From NCBI RefSeq assembly GCF_900110995.1, contig NZ_FOJF01000001.1, positions 699,199-763,198 on the forward strand: 64,000 nt of DNA, given 5' to 3'. Origin of the DNA: Chitinophaga sp. YR573. GTDB lineage: Bacteria > Bacteroidota > Bacteroidia > Chitinophagales > Chitinophagaceae. The translations under genes and the position numbers were made by a program. Shown one piece after another: positions 19,646 to 28,746 of this stretch; the stretch's first letter is position 1; every line of letters begins with the position of its first letter. The notes under the pieces are model-generated. The model saw only the letters and a program-made list of their open reading frames with translations, ran no database searches and was not told where the DNA came from.

Positions 19646-21250
19646 ATGTTGAACAGGAAACTGAATGTTTTTTTACCTCTTTTATTTGCAATAGTGCTGG
19701 CGCTGGGTATGTACCTGGGACATCAGATGCCCGGATCCAACTCAGGAGCACAGACACTGCTGTTCAGCAGAGCTCCTCAGGGTCCCCTGCAGGAAGTGAT
19801 GGACCTCCTCAAAGTGAAATACGTTGATACCTTACAGGTAGCTGATCTCCAACAGGAAGCCATCGAAGGCTTGTTAGGCCACCTGGACCCCCACTCCGTT
19901 TACATCCCGCCTTCCAATGTAGAAGAAGTGAATGAAGATCTGGATGGTGCTTTCCAGGGTATTGGTGTCGAATTCAATATTACCGCTGATACTGTAAACA
20001 TAATATCTGTAATCGCTGGCGGTCCTTCAGAATCTGCCGGAGTGAAAACAGGCGATAAGATCATTAAAGTCAACGATTCCCTGGTAGCCGGTAATGGCAT
20101 CACCGCAGATAAGATCCGCAAATTGTTACGCGGACCTAAAGAATCCAAAGTGGTGATCAGCATGTTGCGCCAGCAGAAAATACAGCAGATCCAGATTACC
20201 CGTGGCGTGATTCCTTTGTACAGCGTGGATGCCAGCTACATGATCACTCCCGAAATAGGTTATATCAAAATCAGCAAATTCGCAGGTACTACCTACCAGG
20301 AGTTTATAGAGGCGATGCGTAAACTGCAAAAGACCGGCATGACTAAACTCGTGATAGACCTGCGTCAGAATCCGGGTGGATATCTGGATGCGGCTACCCG
20401 TATTGCAGATGAACTGCTGGACGATAATAAACTGATCCTCTACACCAAAGGCAAAAGCTACCCACGTACAGACTACGACTGCGAAAAACCAGGTCTCTTT
20501 GAAAGAGGAGCATTGGCGATTCTTGCAGACGAAGGTTCTGCCAGTGCCAGTGAAATATTAGCAGGTGCGGTGCAGGACTGGGACCGCGGTACTATTATTG
20601 GTCGCCGTACCTTCGGAAAAGGACTGGTACAGGAACAATTTGACCTGAGTAATGGTGGTGCTTTACGCCTTACTGTAGCCCGTTACTATACGCCTTCCGG
20701 CAGAAGTATACAGAAGTCTTATGCAAATGGCCGTGAAGCATATGATGAAGACATCATGAATCGTTTCAATCATGGTGAGTTTGTAAACAAAGACAGTATC
20801 AAACAACTGGATACGGTACAATATAAAACAGCGAAAGGCCGAGTTGTTTATGGCGGCGGTGGTATCACTCCGGATGTATTTATACCTTTTGATACCAGCC
20901 GTTTCTCTAACGTAATTGCCAGCATGTATGCACGCAGTACTTTCAGCAACTTTGCTTATCAGTATTATAACTCACACAGAGATCAGTTCAAGGGATATAA
21001 AGATGCAGGTGTATTCAGCAAACAGTTTGAGCTGAACAACGATATCTATAATGCATATAAAAACTTTGCAGCAAAAGATAGCGTACGCGGTATTGAAACC
21101 ATTAAACCACATGATGAAGTAGAAATCAGAACCCGTCTGAAAGCATTACTGGCACGTCAGATATGGAGTTATGAAGGTTTTTATGAATCGATGAATAAGG
21201 ATGATGAAATGGTGAAGAAAGCCGTGGGAATTTTACAAACAGAGAAATAA
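19646..21250 (+). CDS. C-terminal processing protease (S41 family, periplasmic)
   Basis: The 534-residue CtpA/Prc-type serine protease removes or degrades C-terminal tails of envelope proteins. An N-terminal signal/anchor (residues about 7-25, VFLPLLFAIVLALGMYLG) exports it. A short helical part with GLLGHLDPHSVYIPP precedes the PDZ domain at about 90-175 (GIGVEFNITADTVNIISVI, GVKTGDKIIKVND). The protease core has LRQNPGGYLDAA, the catalytic serine in DEGSASASEILAGAVQDW, and the lysine in GRRTFGKGLVQEQF. The C-terminal helices (about 390-534) are typical of Bacteroidota members. It is followed by its own terminator. Confidence 0.92.
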   Translation: MLNRKLNVFLPLLFAIVLALGMYLGHQMPGSNSGAQTLLFSRAPQGPLQEVMDLLKVKYVDTLQVADLQQEAIEGLLGHLDPHSVYIPPSNVEEVNEDLDGAFQGIGVEFNITADTVNIISVIAGGPSESAGVKTGDKIIKVNDSLVAGNGITADKIRKLLRGPKESKVVISMLRQQKIQQIQITRGVIPLYSVDASYMITPEIGYIKISKFAGTTYQEFIEAMRKLQKTGMTKLVIDLRQNPGGYLDAATRIADELLDDNKLILYTKGKSYPRTDYDCEKPGLFERGALAILADEGSASASEILAGAVQDWDRGTIIGRRTFGKGLVQEQFDLSNGGALRLTVARYYTPSGRSIQKSYANGREAYDEDIMNRFNHGEFVNKDSIKQLDTVQYKTAKGRVVYGGGGITPDVFIPFDTSRFSNVIASMYARSTFSNFAYQYYNSHRDQFKGYKDAGVFSKQFELNNDIYNAYKNFAAKDSVRGIETIKPHDEVEIRTRLKALLARQIWSYEGFYESMNKDDEMVKKAVGILQTEK

Positions 21251-21269
21251 GATATACTGATATAAGTAG

Positions 21270-21300
21270 AAAAAGGGTTGATCAATGATCAACCCTTTTT
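21270..21300 (+). terminator. Terminator after the S41 peptidase
   Basis: The inverted repeat AAAAAGGGTTGATCA / TGATCAACCCTTTTT ends in a run of five T. The stated loop is one base, so the real loop will use a few of the stem bases. Confidence 0.8.
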
Positions 21301-21316
21301 CTATTAGCATAAAAAA

Positions 21317-21340
21317 ACCGCACCGTTTTCACGATGCGGC
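21317..21340 (-). terminator. Terminator of the small lipoprotein gene
   Basis: On the minus strand the stem GCCGCATCGT-GAAA-ACGGTGCGG, with one G-U pair, is followed by seven T. It is 20 bases after the lipoprotein stop. Confidence 0.8.
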
Positions 21341-21360
21341 TTATAACTTGACAAAACAGA

Positions 21361-21570
21361 TTAGTGTTTTGCTTCAGTAGCAGGTGCAGTAGTATCAGCT
21401 ACAACAGCAGCTGTATCAGCAACAACAGCAGCAGTATCCACAGCTGGAGCAGCTACAGTGTCAACAGCAGGAGCAGTAGCAGTAGAGTCAGTAGTTGATT
21501 CTGAAGAACCACCGTTACAAGCTACAAAGAAGATACCAGCAGCAGCTGCTAAGAAGAATAATTTTTTCAT
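21361..21570 (-). CDS. Small Ala/Thr/Val-rich lipoprotein
   Basis: A 69-residue protein starts with a lipoprotein signal: MKKLFFLAAAAGIFF followed by VAC (lipobox FVAC, Cys 18). The mature part has low complexity, made of repeated VAAPAVDT and AVVADT units, with A, T, V, D and P dominating and no aromatic residues. It is likely unfolded and fixed to a membrane. Similar short A/T/D-rich lipoproteins are common in Chitinophagaceae, but none has a known role that I can name. It has its own terminator, which supports it as a real gene in spite of the simple sequence. Confidence 0.75.
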   Translation of the reverse strand: MKKLFFLAAAAGIFFVACNGGSSESTTDSTATAPAVDTVAAPAVDTAAVVADTAAVVADTTAPATEAKH

Positions 21571-21653
21571 GCTTTAATGTTTTAAAGAAGCGCAAAGGTA
21601 TATAGATATTTTTAATTATGAAAGCCCTTAGCGCTGACAATATGGCAATATTT

Positions 21654-22970
21654 TTATTTTTTCCTGAAAAACAGCCTCACAGGCACACCTTCGAAGTCAA
21701 AATTCTCACGGATTTTATTTTCCAGGTAATTTTTATACGGTTGTTTTACATCATCTGGCAGATTACAGAAGAATGCAAATGCAGGTGTATGTGTAGGTAA
21801 CTGCGTTACATACTTAATTTTAATTGCGATACCTCTTACTACCGGTGGATGGAATGCTTCAATTGCTTTCAGCATTACTTCATTCAGTTTAGAAGTAGCG
21901 ATTCTGCGCTTCCTGTTTTCATATACACGCAGCCCTTCTTCAATAGCCCTGAATATGCGCTGTTTTTCGGTAACAGAGGTGAAAATGATAGGTACATTAC
22001 TGAATGGGGCCAGGCGGCTTCTCAGTTCCTTTTCATAATCACGGGCAGTATTAGTACCCTTATCATCTATCAGGTCCCATTTATTCACCAGTACTACCAG
22101 GCCCTTTCCTTTACGGCCTGCCATACTGAAGATGTTAAGATCCTGTCCTGTAATACCTTGTGTGGCATCCAGCAGCAAGAGACATACATCTGCTTCATCC
22201 ATTGCCTTAATGGCACGGATAACGGAATAAAACTCCAGGTCTTCATGTACTTTCGCTTTACGGCGGATACCCGCTGTATCTATCAGTATGAACTCTTTCT
22301 GGAATAATTTATAGTGGGTGTGAATGGTATCACGTGTAGTTCCGGGAATATCGGAAACGATGTTACGTTCCGCTCCTATCAGTGCATTCAGTAAAGATGA
22401 TTTCCCTACGTTTGGCTGACCGATAATCGCAAATTTTGGTACTGCATCATCACCGGGTAATGCCTGTTCATCTTCAGGGATACCAGCAGCTACTTCATCA
22501 AGTAATTCACCAGTACCACTGCCGCTCATAGAGGAGATAAAGAATACTTTGTCGAAGCCCAGGCTGTAAAACTCTGTTGCTTCCAGCATGCGGTTGCTGT
22601 TATCTACTTTATTGATCACCAGGTAAACCGGTTTGGAAGAACGGCGTAATACATTTGCCATTTCCTGGTCCAGATCGGTAATACCGGTAGCCACATCACA
22701 AATGAAAAGCAGCAGATTGGATTCCTCCATGGCTGTCTGCACCTGCTTGCGTATTTCACGTTCAAATATTTCTTCACTTCTCGGCACAAATCCGCCGGTG
22801 TCTATTACGTTGAACGACTTCCCGTTCCAGTCAGCAATACCGTACTGCCGATCGCGTGTTACACCGCTAACATCATCCACAATTGCCTTACGCTGTTCCA
22901 GCAAACGGTTGAACAGGGTAGATTTACCCACATTAGGACGACCAACGATTGCTACTGTAAATCCTGACAT
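21654..22970 (-). CDS. der: Ribosome-assembly GTPase Der (EngA)
   Basis: Der has two GTPase domains in tandem and helps assemble the 50S subunit. The first domain begins at once with VAIVGRPNVGKSTLFNRL, then DDVSGVTRDRQYG, DTGG and NKVD. The second has AIIGQPNVGKSSLLNALIG, VSDIPGTTRDTIHT, DTAGIRRK and VNKWD. The KH-like C-terminal domain (about 350-438) ends with GVPVRLFFRKK. I choose the ATG at 22970 (438 residues) because an upstream in-frame ATG at 23006 would add 12 residues read through the hairpin at 22988-23014. Era lies directly upstream on the same strand. Confidence 0.95.
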   Translation of the reverse strand: MSGFTVAIVGRPNVGKSTLFNRLLEQRKAIVDDVSGVTRDRQYGIADWNGKSFNVIDTGGFVPRSEEIFEREIRKQVQTAMEESNLLLFICDVATGITDLDQEMANVLRRSSKPVYLVINKVDNSNRMLEATEFYSLGFDKVFFISSMSGSGTGELLDEVAAGIPEDEQALPGDDAVPKFAIIGQPNVGKSSLLNALIGAERNIVSDIPGTTRDTIHTHYKLFQKEFILIDTAGIRRKAKVHEDLEFYSVIRAIKAMDEADVCLLLLDATQGITGQDLNIFSMAGRKGKGLVVLVNKWDLIDDKGTNTARDYEKELRSRLAPFSNVPIIFTSVTEKQRIFRAIEEGLRVYENRKRRIATSKLNEVMLKAIEAFHPPVVRGIAIKIKYVTQLPTHTPAFAFFCNLPDDVKQPYKNYLENKIRENFDFEGVPVRLFFRKK

Positions 22971-22987
22971 AACATTTAAAAATTGCG

Positions 22988-23014
22988 AATGATCAATGAC
23001 AGGCATTGATCATT
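22988..23014 (-). terminator. Hairpin between era and der
   Basis: The perfect 11-base inverted repeat AATGATCAATG / CATTGATCATT has a five-base loop. On the minus strand TTTTT follows after a few bases, so it may be a partial terminator or an RNA-processing hairpin between era and der. Confidence 0.5.
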
Positions 23015-23023
23015 GAAAATTGA

Positions 23024-23890
23024 CTAATAACCGTATTCCTTTAAATAAATATCATTGTCGCGCCACTTGTTGCGAACTTTCACAAACAATTCAAGGAATA
23101 CTTTCTGACCCACAAACTTTTCGATATCCTGGCGGGCTAAGGTGCCTATCTTTTTAATAGAAGACCCTTTATCACCAAGTATAATTGCTTTCTGTGTTTC
23201 TCTTGTAACGATAATTTCCGCTGTTATTTTGATCAGCGTTGTTTTCTCCTGATACTGTGTAACGGCTACGGCAGTATGGTAGGGAATTTCTTCATCAAAA
23301 AGATGGAAGATTTTCTCCCGTATCATCTCTGCAACAAAGAACCGTGTAGACTTATCAGTTAACGTATCATCCGGGTAAAACGCTTCGCTTTCCGGTAACA
23401 GACCTACTATGCGTTCGAGCAACGCTGGTATTCCGTCTTTCTTTAGTGCAGAAATAGCCACTACTTCGGCTTTACCCCATGCTTCACATTGCTTTATCAC
23501 TTCATCCAGCGCTTCCTTTTTCAGAAGGTCTGCCTTGTTTACAACAAGGATACAGGTGGCTTTTAATCTTAATGAGCTAAACAATTCCAGGTTCTCTGCA
23601 ACGTTGTCCCTCGCGTCCATCATCAGCATGGCGATATCTGCATCTTCCAGAGCAGATTTTACCGCACCCATCATCTTTTCGTGTAGCCTGTATTTGGGAT
23701 CAATAATACCGGGTGTATCAGAAAATACGATCTGGTAATCTACTGTGGATACCACTCCGGTAATACGATGCCGCGTGGTTTGCACCTTTGGGGACACAAT
23801 AGCCAGCTTCTCACCCACCAGAGCGTTCATCAGGGTGCTTTTGCCTGCATTAGCCTTACCAAAAATATTTACAAATCCTGCTTTGTGCAT
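23024..23890 (-). CDS. era: GTPase Era (16S rRNA maturation)
   Basis: Era binds the 3' end of 16S rRNA and checks 30S assembly. In this 288-residue protein the G1 motif GKANAGKST is at 11-19, G2 region VQTTRHRITG, G3 DTPGIIDPKYRLHEKM, and G4 NKADLL. The C-terminal KH domain has EIIVTRETQKAIILGDKGSS and IKKIGTLARQDIEKFVGQKV, then VKVRNKWRDN. The length is close to the usual 300. It precedes der by 53 bases and probably shares its transcript. Confidence 0.95.
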   Translation of the reverse strand: MHKAGFVNIFGKANAGKSTLMNALVGEKLAIVSPKVQTTRHRITGVVSTVDYQIVFSDTPGIIDPKYRLHEKMMGAVKSALEDADIAMLMMDARDNVAENLELFSSLRLKATCILVVNKADLLKKEALDEVIKQCEAWGKAEVVAISALKKDGIPALLERIVGLLPESEAFYPDDTLTDKSTRFFVAEMIREKIFHLFDEEIPYHTAVAVTQYQEKTTLIKITAEIIVTRETQKAIILGDKGSSIKKIGTLARQDIEKFVGQKVFLELFVKVRNKWRDNDIYLKEYGY

Positions 23891-23947
23891 GTATTCTACC
23901 TTTTATAGCAATCCTCACAAATTTCCGGAACTTCCTGAAATAAAAAA

Positions 23948-23965
23948 AGCCGAATCACTTCGGCT
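23948..23965 (-). terminator. Terminator after tRNA-fMet
   Basis: The stem AGCCGAA / TTCGGCT with a four-base loop is followed on the minus strand by a run of T. It lies 21 bases beyond the tRNA 3' end. Confidence 0.8.
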
Positions 23966-23985
23966 CTTTTAGTGCTATGTTTTTG

Positions 23986-24057
<72 letters not shown>

Positions 24058-24066
24058 ATGAGGGTG

Positions 24067-24097
24067 CAAAGATAAGAGAAAAATAATCTCTACCAAA
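24067..24097 (-). promoter_or_regulatory. Promoter of tRNA-fMet
   Basis: On the minus strand TTTG (24097-24094), 19 bases, then TATCTTTG (24074-24067): the same exact spacing as the sdh and tRNA-Val promoters. The transcript would start just before the tRNA. Confidence 0.8.
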
Positions 24098-24168
24098 TCT
24101 TTTTAAGAGAATTTAAATGCAGCCCCCGCTATCAGCCACCACAGCAGTTGTAGCGGGGTCTGCCAGTT

Positions 24169-24600
24169 TTAGAATGGAAGATCCTCTGCCTCAGAGGCGG
24201 TTTCATTTGTCACAGTCATGTCTTCCTGAAGACCAGAATCTCCATGTTTAGAGGATAAATCCTCACCATACTTTTGAGATTCGTCGTTCAGACTTCCCAA
24301 TAATTCCAGTCTTGTTACGTACAGTTTTAATCTTGCCATAGGTTCTCCTGCCTTAGTAACATAAGATTCCACACCAGGTGTTCCTTCTAAGTACACCTGC
24401 TTACCTGTAGTAAGATAAGGAGCCACATTTAACTGTTTCCAGAAGGAACAGTCTACCCACGTAGTCTGTTCATGTTTCTCCCCCTGCTGATTTGTGAACC
24501 TGCGCGTGTGCGCAGCACTGAAACTCAATAATGGTGTGCCGTTTACTTCCTTCCGGACAGCATCATGCCCCAGATAACCAATGAACTGAAGTTTGATCAT
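24169..24600 (-). CDS. ssb: Single-stranded DNA-binding protein
   Basis: The 143-residue protein has the OB-fold of SSB: IKLQFIGYLGHDAVRKEVNGTPLLSF at the N-terminus (shown in part), WVDCSFWKQLNVAPYLTTGKQVYLEG in the centre and LYVTRLELLG at its end. The tail from about residue 115 is acidic and poor in structure and ends with DLPF, the conserved tip through which SSB recruits repair and replication proteins. It is shorter than the E. coli protein (178), as usual when the tail is brief. A TATTTTTG element at 24713-24720 on the minus strand could be its promoter. The gene is alone. Confidence 0.92.
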   Translation of the reverse strand: MIKLQFIGYLGHDAVRKEVNGTPLLSFSAAHTRRFTNQQGEKHEQTTWVDCSFWKQLNVAPYLTTGKQVYLEGTPGVESYVTKAGEPMARLKLYVTRLELLGSLNDESQKYGEDLSSKHGDSGLQEDMTVTNETASEAEDLPF

Positions 24601-24746
24601 ACTGATTAAATTGATAAATGGTTAACAATAAAAAGCGGAAGTTCGAACGGGGAGATATAGATGGATCAATAAATCCATTTGTATAGGGAAATTAAATAAT
24701 TTTTTACACCCGCAAAAATATTTTCTCTTTTTAACAACAGCAGCTA

Positions 24747-24754
24747 TACCTTTG
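24747..24754 (+). promoter_or_regulatory. -7 promoter element of the thiamine receptor transcript
   Basis: TACCTTTG matches TAnnTTTG and lies 48 bases upstream of the TPP aptamer's first stem. The transcript start would be near 24761. An inverted repeat TTGCGTA-CGT-TACGCAA (24770-24786) sits between it and the aptamer. Confidence 0.6.
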
Positions 24755-24801
24755 CATTGGAAACCGGAGTTGCGTACGTTACGCAAATATTACTACTGCC
24801 G

Positions 24802-24884
24802 GCTTCACCTCGGGGTGCCTTACTATCAGGCTGAGATCAGACCCGTTGAACCTGACCAGGTAATGCTGATCAGGAAAGGTAAGC
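24802..24884 (+). ncRNA. TPP riboswitch (THI element)
   Basis: The conserved core words are present in order: CGGGGTGCC, GGCTGAGATCAGACCCGTTGAACCTGA (split by position: 24830-24854), and CAGGTAATGCTGATCAGGAAAGG. The outer stem P1 is formed by GCTT-ACCT (with one bulged C, 24802-24810) and AGGTAAGC (24877-24884). CTGAGA in J2/3 and the P4-P5 loop are as in known TPP aptamers. The distance to the ATG at 25007 is about 120 bases, leaving room for an expression platform. It regulates the TonB receptor downstream, presumably turning it off at high thiamine diphosphate. Confidence 0.92.
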
Positions 24885-25006
24885 GAACAATCTCTTCCTT
24901 ACCCGGAAAATAAATAAGCAACAAGCCGCCGGCTATAAGCATGTTTCATTGCTTACAGTCTGCCAATTGCTGCTGATAATTTGTAGCTATTAAATTACAA
25001 TAGTCC

Positions 25007-27373
25007 ATGAGACAACTTCTATGCTTATTGCTGCTATGCAGCACCGGGATGTTACACGCACAAACCACTCTTACCGGCACCGTTACAGATAAAAAAAGCG
25101 GCCATCCGCTGGAAGGCGTATCTGTTACCCTGCAGCCCAATAACACAGGCACACGCACCAATATCAACGGTCACTACCGCCTTATCATGCCCGCTAAAGG
25201 CTCCTATACATTACAAGCCAGCTACCTGGGATATAAAACTTTCAGCACTACCGTCAACAGCGATACTCATATAGATATTGTACTGGAAGAAACCGGGCTG
25301 TTCGTAAAACCCGTTGAAATCACCAGTTTACGCGCCGGTGAACACGCTCCCTTTACACAGTCTACTTTAACCGCAGAAGACATCAAAAAACAAAACCTCG
25401 GACAGGACCTCCCTATGCTGCTGAATCAGCAACCAGGTGTAGTTGTAAACTCAGATGCCGGTACAGGCATCGGTTACACCGGTATCCGCGTAAGAGGTTC
25501 TGATATCACCCGTATCAACGTTACCGCCAACGGTATCCCCGTTAATGACGCTGAATCACAAGGCACTTACTTCGTAGATATGCCCGACTTCGCCTCTTCC
25601 GTTAGCAGCATTCAACTGCAACGCGGCGTAGGTACTTCTACCAACGGCGCCGGTGCTTTCGGAGCTTCCTTAAACCTCAGTACCAACGATTTCCGCGATA
25701 AAGCCTACGGCGAAATCAGCAGCAGCTTCGGATCTTTCAACTCCTGGAAGAACACCGTAAGAGCAGGCTCCGGCTTGATTAACGGTCACTTTACCATAGA
25801 TGCAAGACTCTCTAAAATATCCTCCGACGGATATATAGACCGTGCTTCTTCAGATCTGAAGTCCTTCTATACCTCAGCTGCTTATATTTCCAAAAACACC
25901 GCTATCAGATTTAATATCTTCTCCGGTACAGAAAAGACTTACCAGGCCTGGAACGGCGTGCCACAGGATTCCCTGAAAACACACCGTACCTATAACTCTG
26001 CCGGTCAGCGTTCAGACGGCACTTACTACAATAATGAAACGGATAACTATCAACAGGATAATTATCAGCTGTTCCTGAACCAGTCCCTCAGCAGCAAATT
26101 AAACTTCAACGTTGCACTGCATTACACCCGTGGTAAAGGTTACTACGAACAATACAGGGAACAGGATACATATGCAGCTTACGGTATAGCAGATCCTATT
26201 ATCAACGGCGCACCAGTAACGAATACTGACCTCATACGCCAGCTGTGGCTCGACAATAACTTCTACGGTAGCATCTACTCCATCAACTACAAAGGAGATC
26301 GCCTCAACTGGAGTTTAGGTGGTGGCTGGAACCGCTATGAAGGTGGTCACTACGGTAAAATTATCTGGGCACAATATGCTATTGATAAAGACCATAAATA
26401 CTACGACCTGGACGCTACAAAAAGAGATGTGAACGTATACTGGAAAGGAGAATACAAACTCACCAGCGCATTACGTTTATTTGCAGATCTGCAATACCGC
26501 AATGTGAAATACAACATCGATGGTTTTGAAGATAACCCTACTCTCATTCAACATAACAACTATAACTTCTTCAATCCTAAAGCAGGTATCACTTATTCAT
26601 TAAATGATCAGCAGGAAGTATATGCTTCTTTCGCTATCGGCAATAAAGAACCTAACCGCGATGACTTCGAAGCCGCTTTACAACAAACACCTAAAGCAGA
26701 AACATTACGCGATGTAGAAGCTGGTTATACCTTGCATGGTAATAATGTAGTATTGTCTGCCAATGTATATTACATGGATTATAAAAACCAGTTGGTACAA
26801 ACCGGTAAACTCAATAATGTAGGCGCATACACACGTACTAATATTCCTAAAAGCTACCGCACTGGTATAGAATTACAGGGCAGTACAAGATTAGGAAACA
26901 TTTTTGTGCTGGGATTAAATGCTGCACTGAGCCAGAATAAAGTAAAAGACTTTACTACTTACATTGATAATTATGATACCGGCTTACAGGATACTGCTAC
27001 TTATAAAAACAGTACCATCGCCTTCTCTCCTTCTTTTGTAGGTGGATATACATTAACAGCTAAACCTGTCAAACATTTAGAAATAAGTTTACTGGGGAAA
27101 TATGTAAGCAGACAATACATGGACAACACAGGAGCGAAAGAACGTAGTCTGGATGGTTATTATACCAATGATCTCCGTTTCAATTATGTAGTACCTCAAA
27201 AGTTATTTAAAGAACTGGGATTATCTTTTATGCTTAATAACATCTTTGATAAAAAATATTCCCCTAACGGATATACCTATATGTATACTGAAAGTGGAAA
27301 ATTAGTAAACAGTAATGGATACTATCCAATGGCAGGTACAAACTTCTTTGCAGGGATTAACATCTCCTTCTAA
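25007..27373 (+). CDS. TonB-dependent outer-membrane receptor, probable thiamine uptake
   Basis: The 788-residue receptor starts with a signal peptide (LLCLLLLCSTGMLHA, cut before Q). A carboxypeptidase-regulatory-like domain follows at about 20-105 (TLTGTVTDKKSGHPLEGVSVTL), then the plug at about 115-225 (QNLGQDLPMLLNQQPGVVV, IRVRGSDITRINVTANGIPV, VGTSTNGAGAFGASLNLST). The rest is a 22-strand barrel ending in the aromatic residue of GTNFFAGINISF. A TPP riboswitch in its leader implies transport of thiamine or a precursor; TPP-controlled receptors of this kind (OMR1) are predicted in Bacteroidota. There is no PnuT or inner-membrane partner beside it. A terminator follows the stop. Confidence 0.9.
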   Translation: MRQLLCLLLLCSTGMLHAQTTLTGTVTDKKSGHPLEGVSVTLQPNNTGTRTNINGHYRLIMPAKGSYTLQASYLGYKTFSTTVNSDTHIDIVLEETGLFVKPVEITSLRAGEHAPFTQSTLTAEDIKKQNLGQDLPMLLNQQPGVVVNSDAGTGIGYTGIRVRGSDITRINVTANGIPVNDAESQGTYFVDMPDFASSVSSIQLQRGVGTSTNGAGAFGASLNLSTNDFRDKAYGEISSSFGSFNSWKNTVRAGSGLINGHFTIDARLSKISSDGYIDRASSDLKSFYTSAAYISKNTAIRFNIFSGTEKTYQAWNGVPQDSLKTHRTYNSAGQRSDGTYYNNETDNYQQDNYQLFLNQSLSSKLNFNVALHYTRGKGYYEQYREQDTYAAYGIADPIINGAPVTNTDLIRQLWLDNNFYGSIYSINYKGDRLNWSLGGGWNRYEGGHYGKIIWAQYAIDKDHKYYDLDATKRDVNVYWKGEYKLTSALRLFADLQYRNVKYNIDGFEDNPTLIQHNNYNFFNPKAGITYSLNDQQEVYASFAIGNKEPNRDDFEAALQQTPKAETLRDVEAGYTLHGNNVVLSANVYYMDYKNQLVQTGKLNNVGAYTRTNIPKSYRTGIELQGSTRLGNIFVLGLNAALSQNKVKDFTTYIDNYDTGLQDTATYKNSTIAFSPSFVGGYTLTAKPVKHLEISLLGKYVSRQYMDNTGAKERSLDGYYTNDLRFNYVVPQKLFKELGLSFMLNNIFDKKYSPNGYTYMYTESGKLVNSNGYYPMAGTNFFAGINISF

Positions 27374-27376
27374 AAG

Positions 27377-27408
27377 AAAAAGGCCAGCTAAATCAGCTGG
27401 CCTTTTTT
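27377..27408. terminator. Terminator between the TonB receptor and argH
   Basis: The inverted repeat AAAGGCCAGCT / AGCTGGCCTTTTTT has a five-base loop and a T-run. It also separates the convergent arg operon. Confidence 0.85.
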
Positions 27409-27412
27409 ATAA

Positions 27413-28744
27413 TTAACTTACTAATTTCTCTATCGCCTTATCCACTTTTTCAAAAGGGAAACCTGCTATCACCTCTTTCATCATCCTGCTCACTTCTTCA
27501 TTCCCGGGATTTCCAATACTTCCTTCATGTGTATGTTTCACTTCTTTCCCCGGTGTAAAACTCCCGCGTTCAATATCTAATCCCACCTGCTTATAAGCCT
27601 CTCTGAAAGGTACACCAGACAACACTAAATCATTCACCACTTCCACACTAAACAAATACTGATACTTCGCATCATCCAGAATATTCTCTTTAATACGGAT
27701 ATTATCCAGCATAAGGCCAGCCATACGTAAACAATCTTTCAACGACTGAAACGCAGGGAACAAATTCTCTTTCAGCAACTGCAAATCCCTGTGATAACCA
27801 CTTGGTAAATTAGTGATCATCATTGCAATCTCATTCGGCAAAGCCTGTAACTTATTACCATGAGAACGGATCAACTCCCATACATCAGGGTTCTTCTTAT
27901 GCGGCATAATACTGGAACCGGTTGTCAGCTCATCAGGGAAAGTAATGAACCCAAAATTCTGGTTCATAAACAGACACGCATCCATAGCCATTTTAGCCAA
28001 TGTAGCCCCAATACCCGCTAATCCGAATGCAACGATCTTCTCCGTTTTACCACGTCCCATCTGTGCATACACCACATTATAATTCAGATCATCAAAACCT
28101 AACAACTCCGTAGTCATAGTACGGTTAAGCGGAAAAGAAGAACCATACCCCGCAGCAGAACCCAGTGGGTTTTTATTCACTACTTTATACGCACTCTGTA
28201 ATACCGTGAGATCATCTACCAGGCTCTCTGCATACGCACCAAACCACAATCCAAAAGAGGATGGCATAGCTATCTGCAGATGTGTATATCCCGGTAAAAG
28301 ATGGTCTTTATATTCAGCGCTTTTCTTCTGTAATAATTCAAACAGCACATTCACTTCCTCCACCAGCACCTGTAATTCATGACGCAAAAACAGTTTCAGG
28401 TCCACTAAAACCTGGTCATTCCGGGAACGGCCACTATGGATCTTCTTACCCACTTCACCCAGGCGACGGGTAAGCAAAAGCTCCACCTGTGAATGAATAT
28501 CCTCTACCCCTTCTTCCAGCTCAAAATCACCCGCAGCAATCTCTTTATAAATCTGTTTCAATTCGCGTTGCAAGATAACCAGTTCATCAGCAGTCAGCAG
28601 CCCAATGCTTTCCAGCATAGCAGTATGTGCCAGGGAACCCAGTACATCAAACGGCGCCAGGTAAGCATCCATCTCGCGGTCTTTTCCCACTGTGAACTTA
28701 TCCACCTCAGCCAGCGCGGCTTTATCCTTTTGCCAAATTTTCAT
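27413..28744 (-). CDS. argH: Argininosuccinate lyase
   Basis: ArgH splits argininosuccinate to arginine and fumarate, the final step of the pathway. The 443-residue protein has the superfamily signature GSSIMPHKKNPDVWEL with the catalytic serine. Other family blocks are EDIHSQVELLLTRRLGEVGKKIHSGRSRNDQV (read in parts), LPGYTHLQIAMPSSFG, and NKNPLGSAAGYGSSF. The start is KIWQKDKAALAEVDKFTVGKD, as in Bacteroidota members, which lack a few residues of the E. coli form. It is the last gene of the eight-gene arg operon, two bases after argE. An unusual point is the location at the 3' end, so it would be last expressed. Confidence 0.95.
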   Translation of the reverse strand: MKIWQKDKAALAEVDKFTVGKDREMDAYLAPFDVLGSLAHTAMLESIGLLTADELVILQRELKQIYKEIAAGDFELEEGVEDIHSQVELLLTRRLGEVGKKIHSGRSRNDQVLVDLKLFLRHELQVLVEEVNVLFELLQKKSAEYKDHLLPGYTHLQIAMPSSFGLWFGAYAESLVDDLTVLQSAYKVVNKNPLGSAAGYGSSFPLNRTMTTELLGFDDLNYNVVYAQMGRGKTEKIVAFGLAGIGATLAKMAMDACLFMNQNFGFITFPDELTTGSSIMPHKKNPDVWELIRSHGNKLQALPNEIAMMITNLPSGYHRDLQLLKENLFPAFQSLKDCLRMAGLMLDNIRIKENILDDAKYQYLFSVEVVNDLVLSGVPFREAYKQVGLDIERGSFTPGKEVKHTHEGSIGNPGNEEVSRMMKEVIAGFPFEKVDKAIEKLVS

Positions 28745-28746
28745 AA

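Noticed and set aside
22971..23006. Extended start of Der
   Set aside because: The added 12 codons are read from the hairpin between era and der, and Der proteins begin directly with the first G1 strand.
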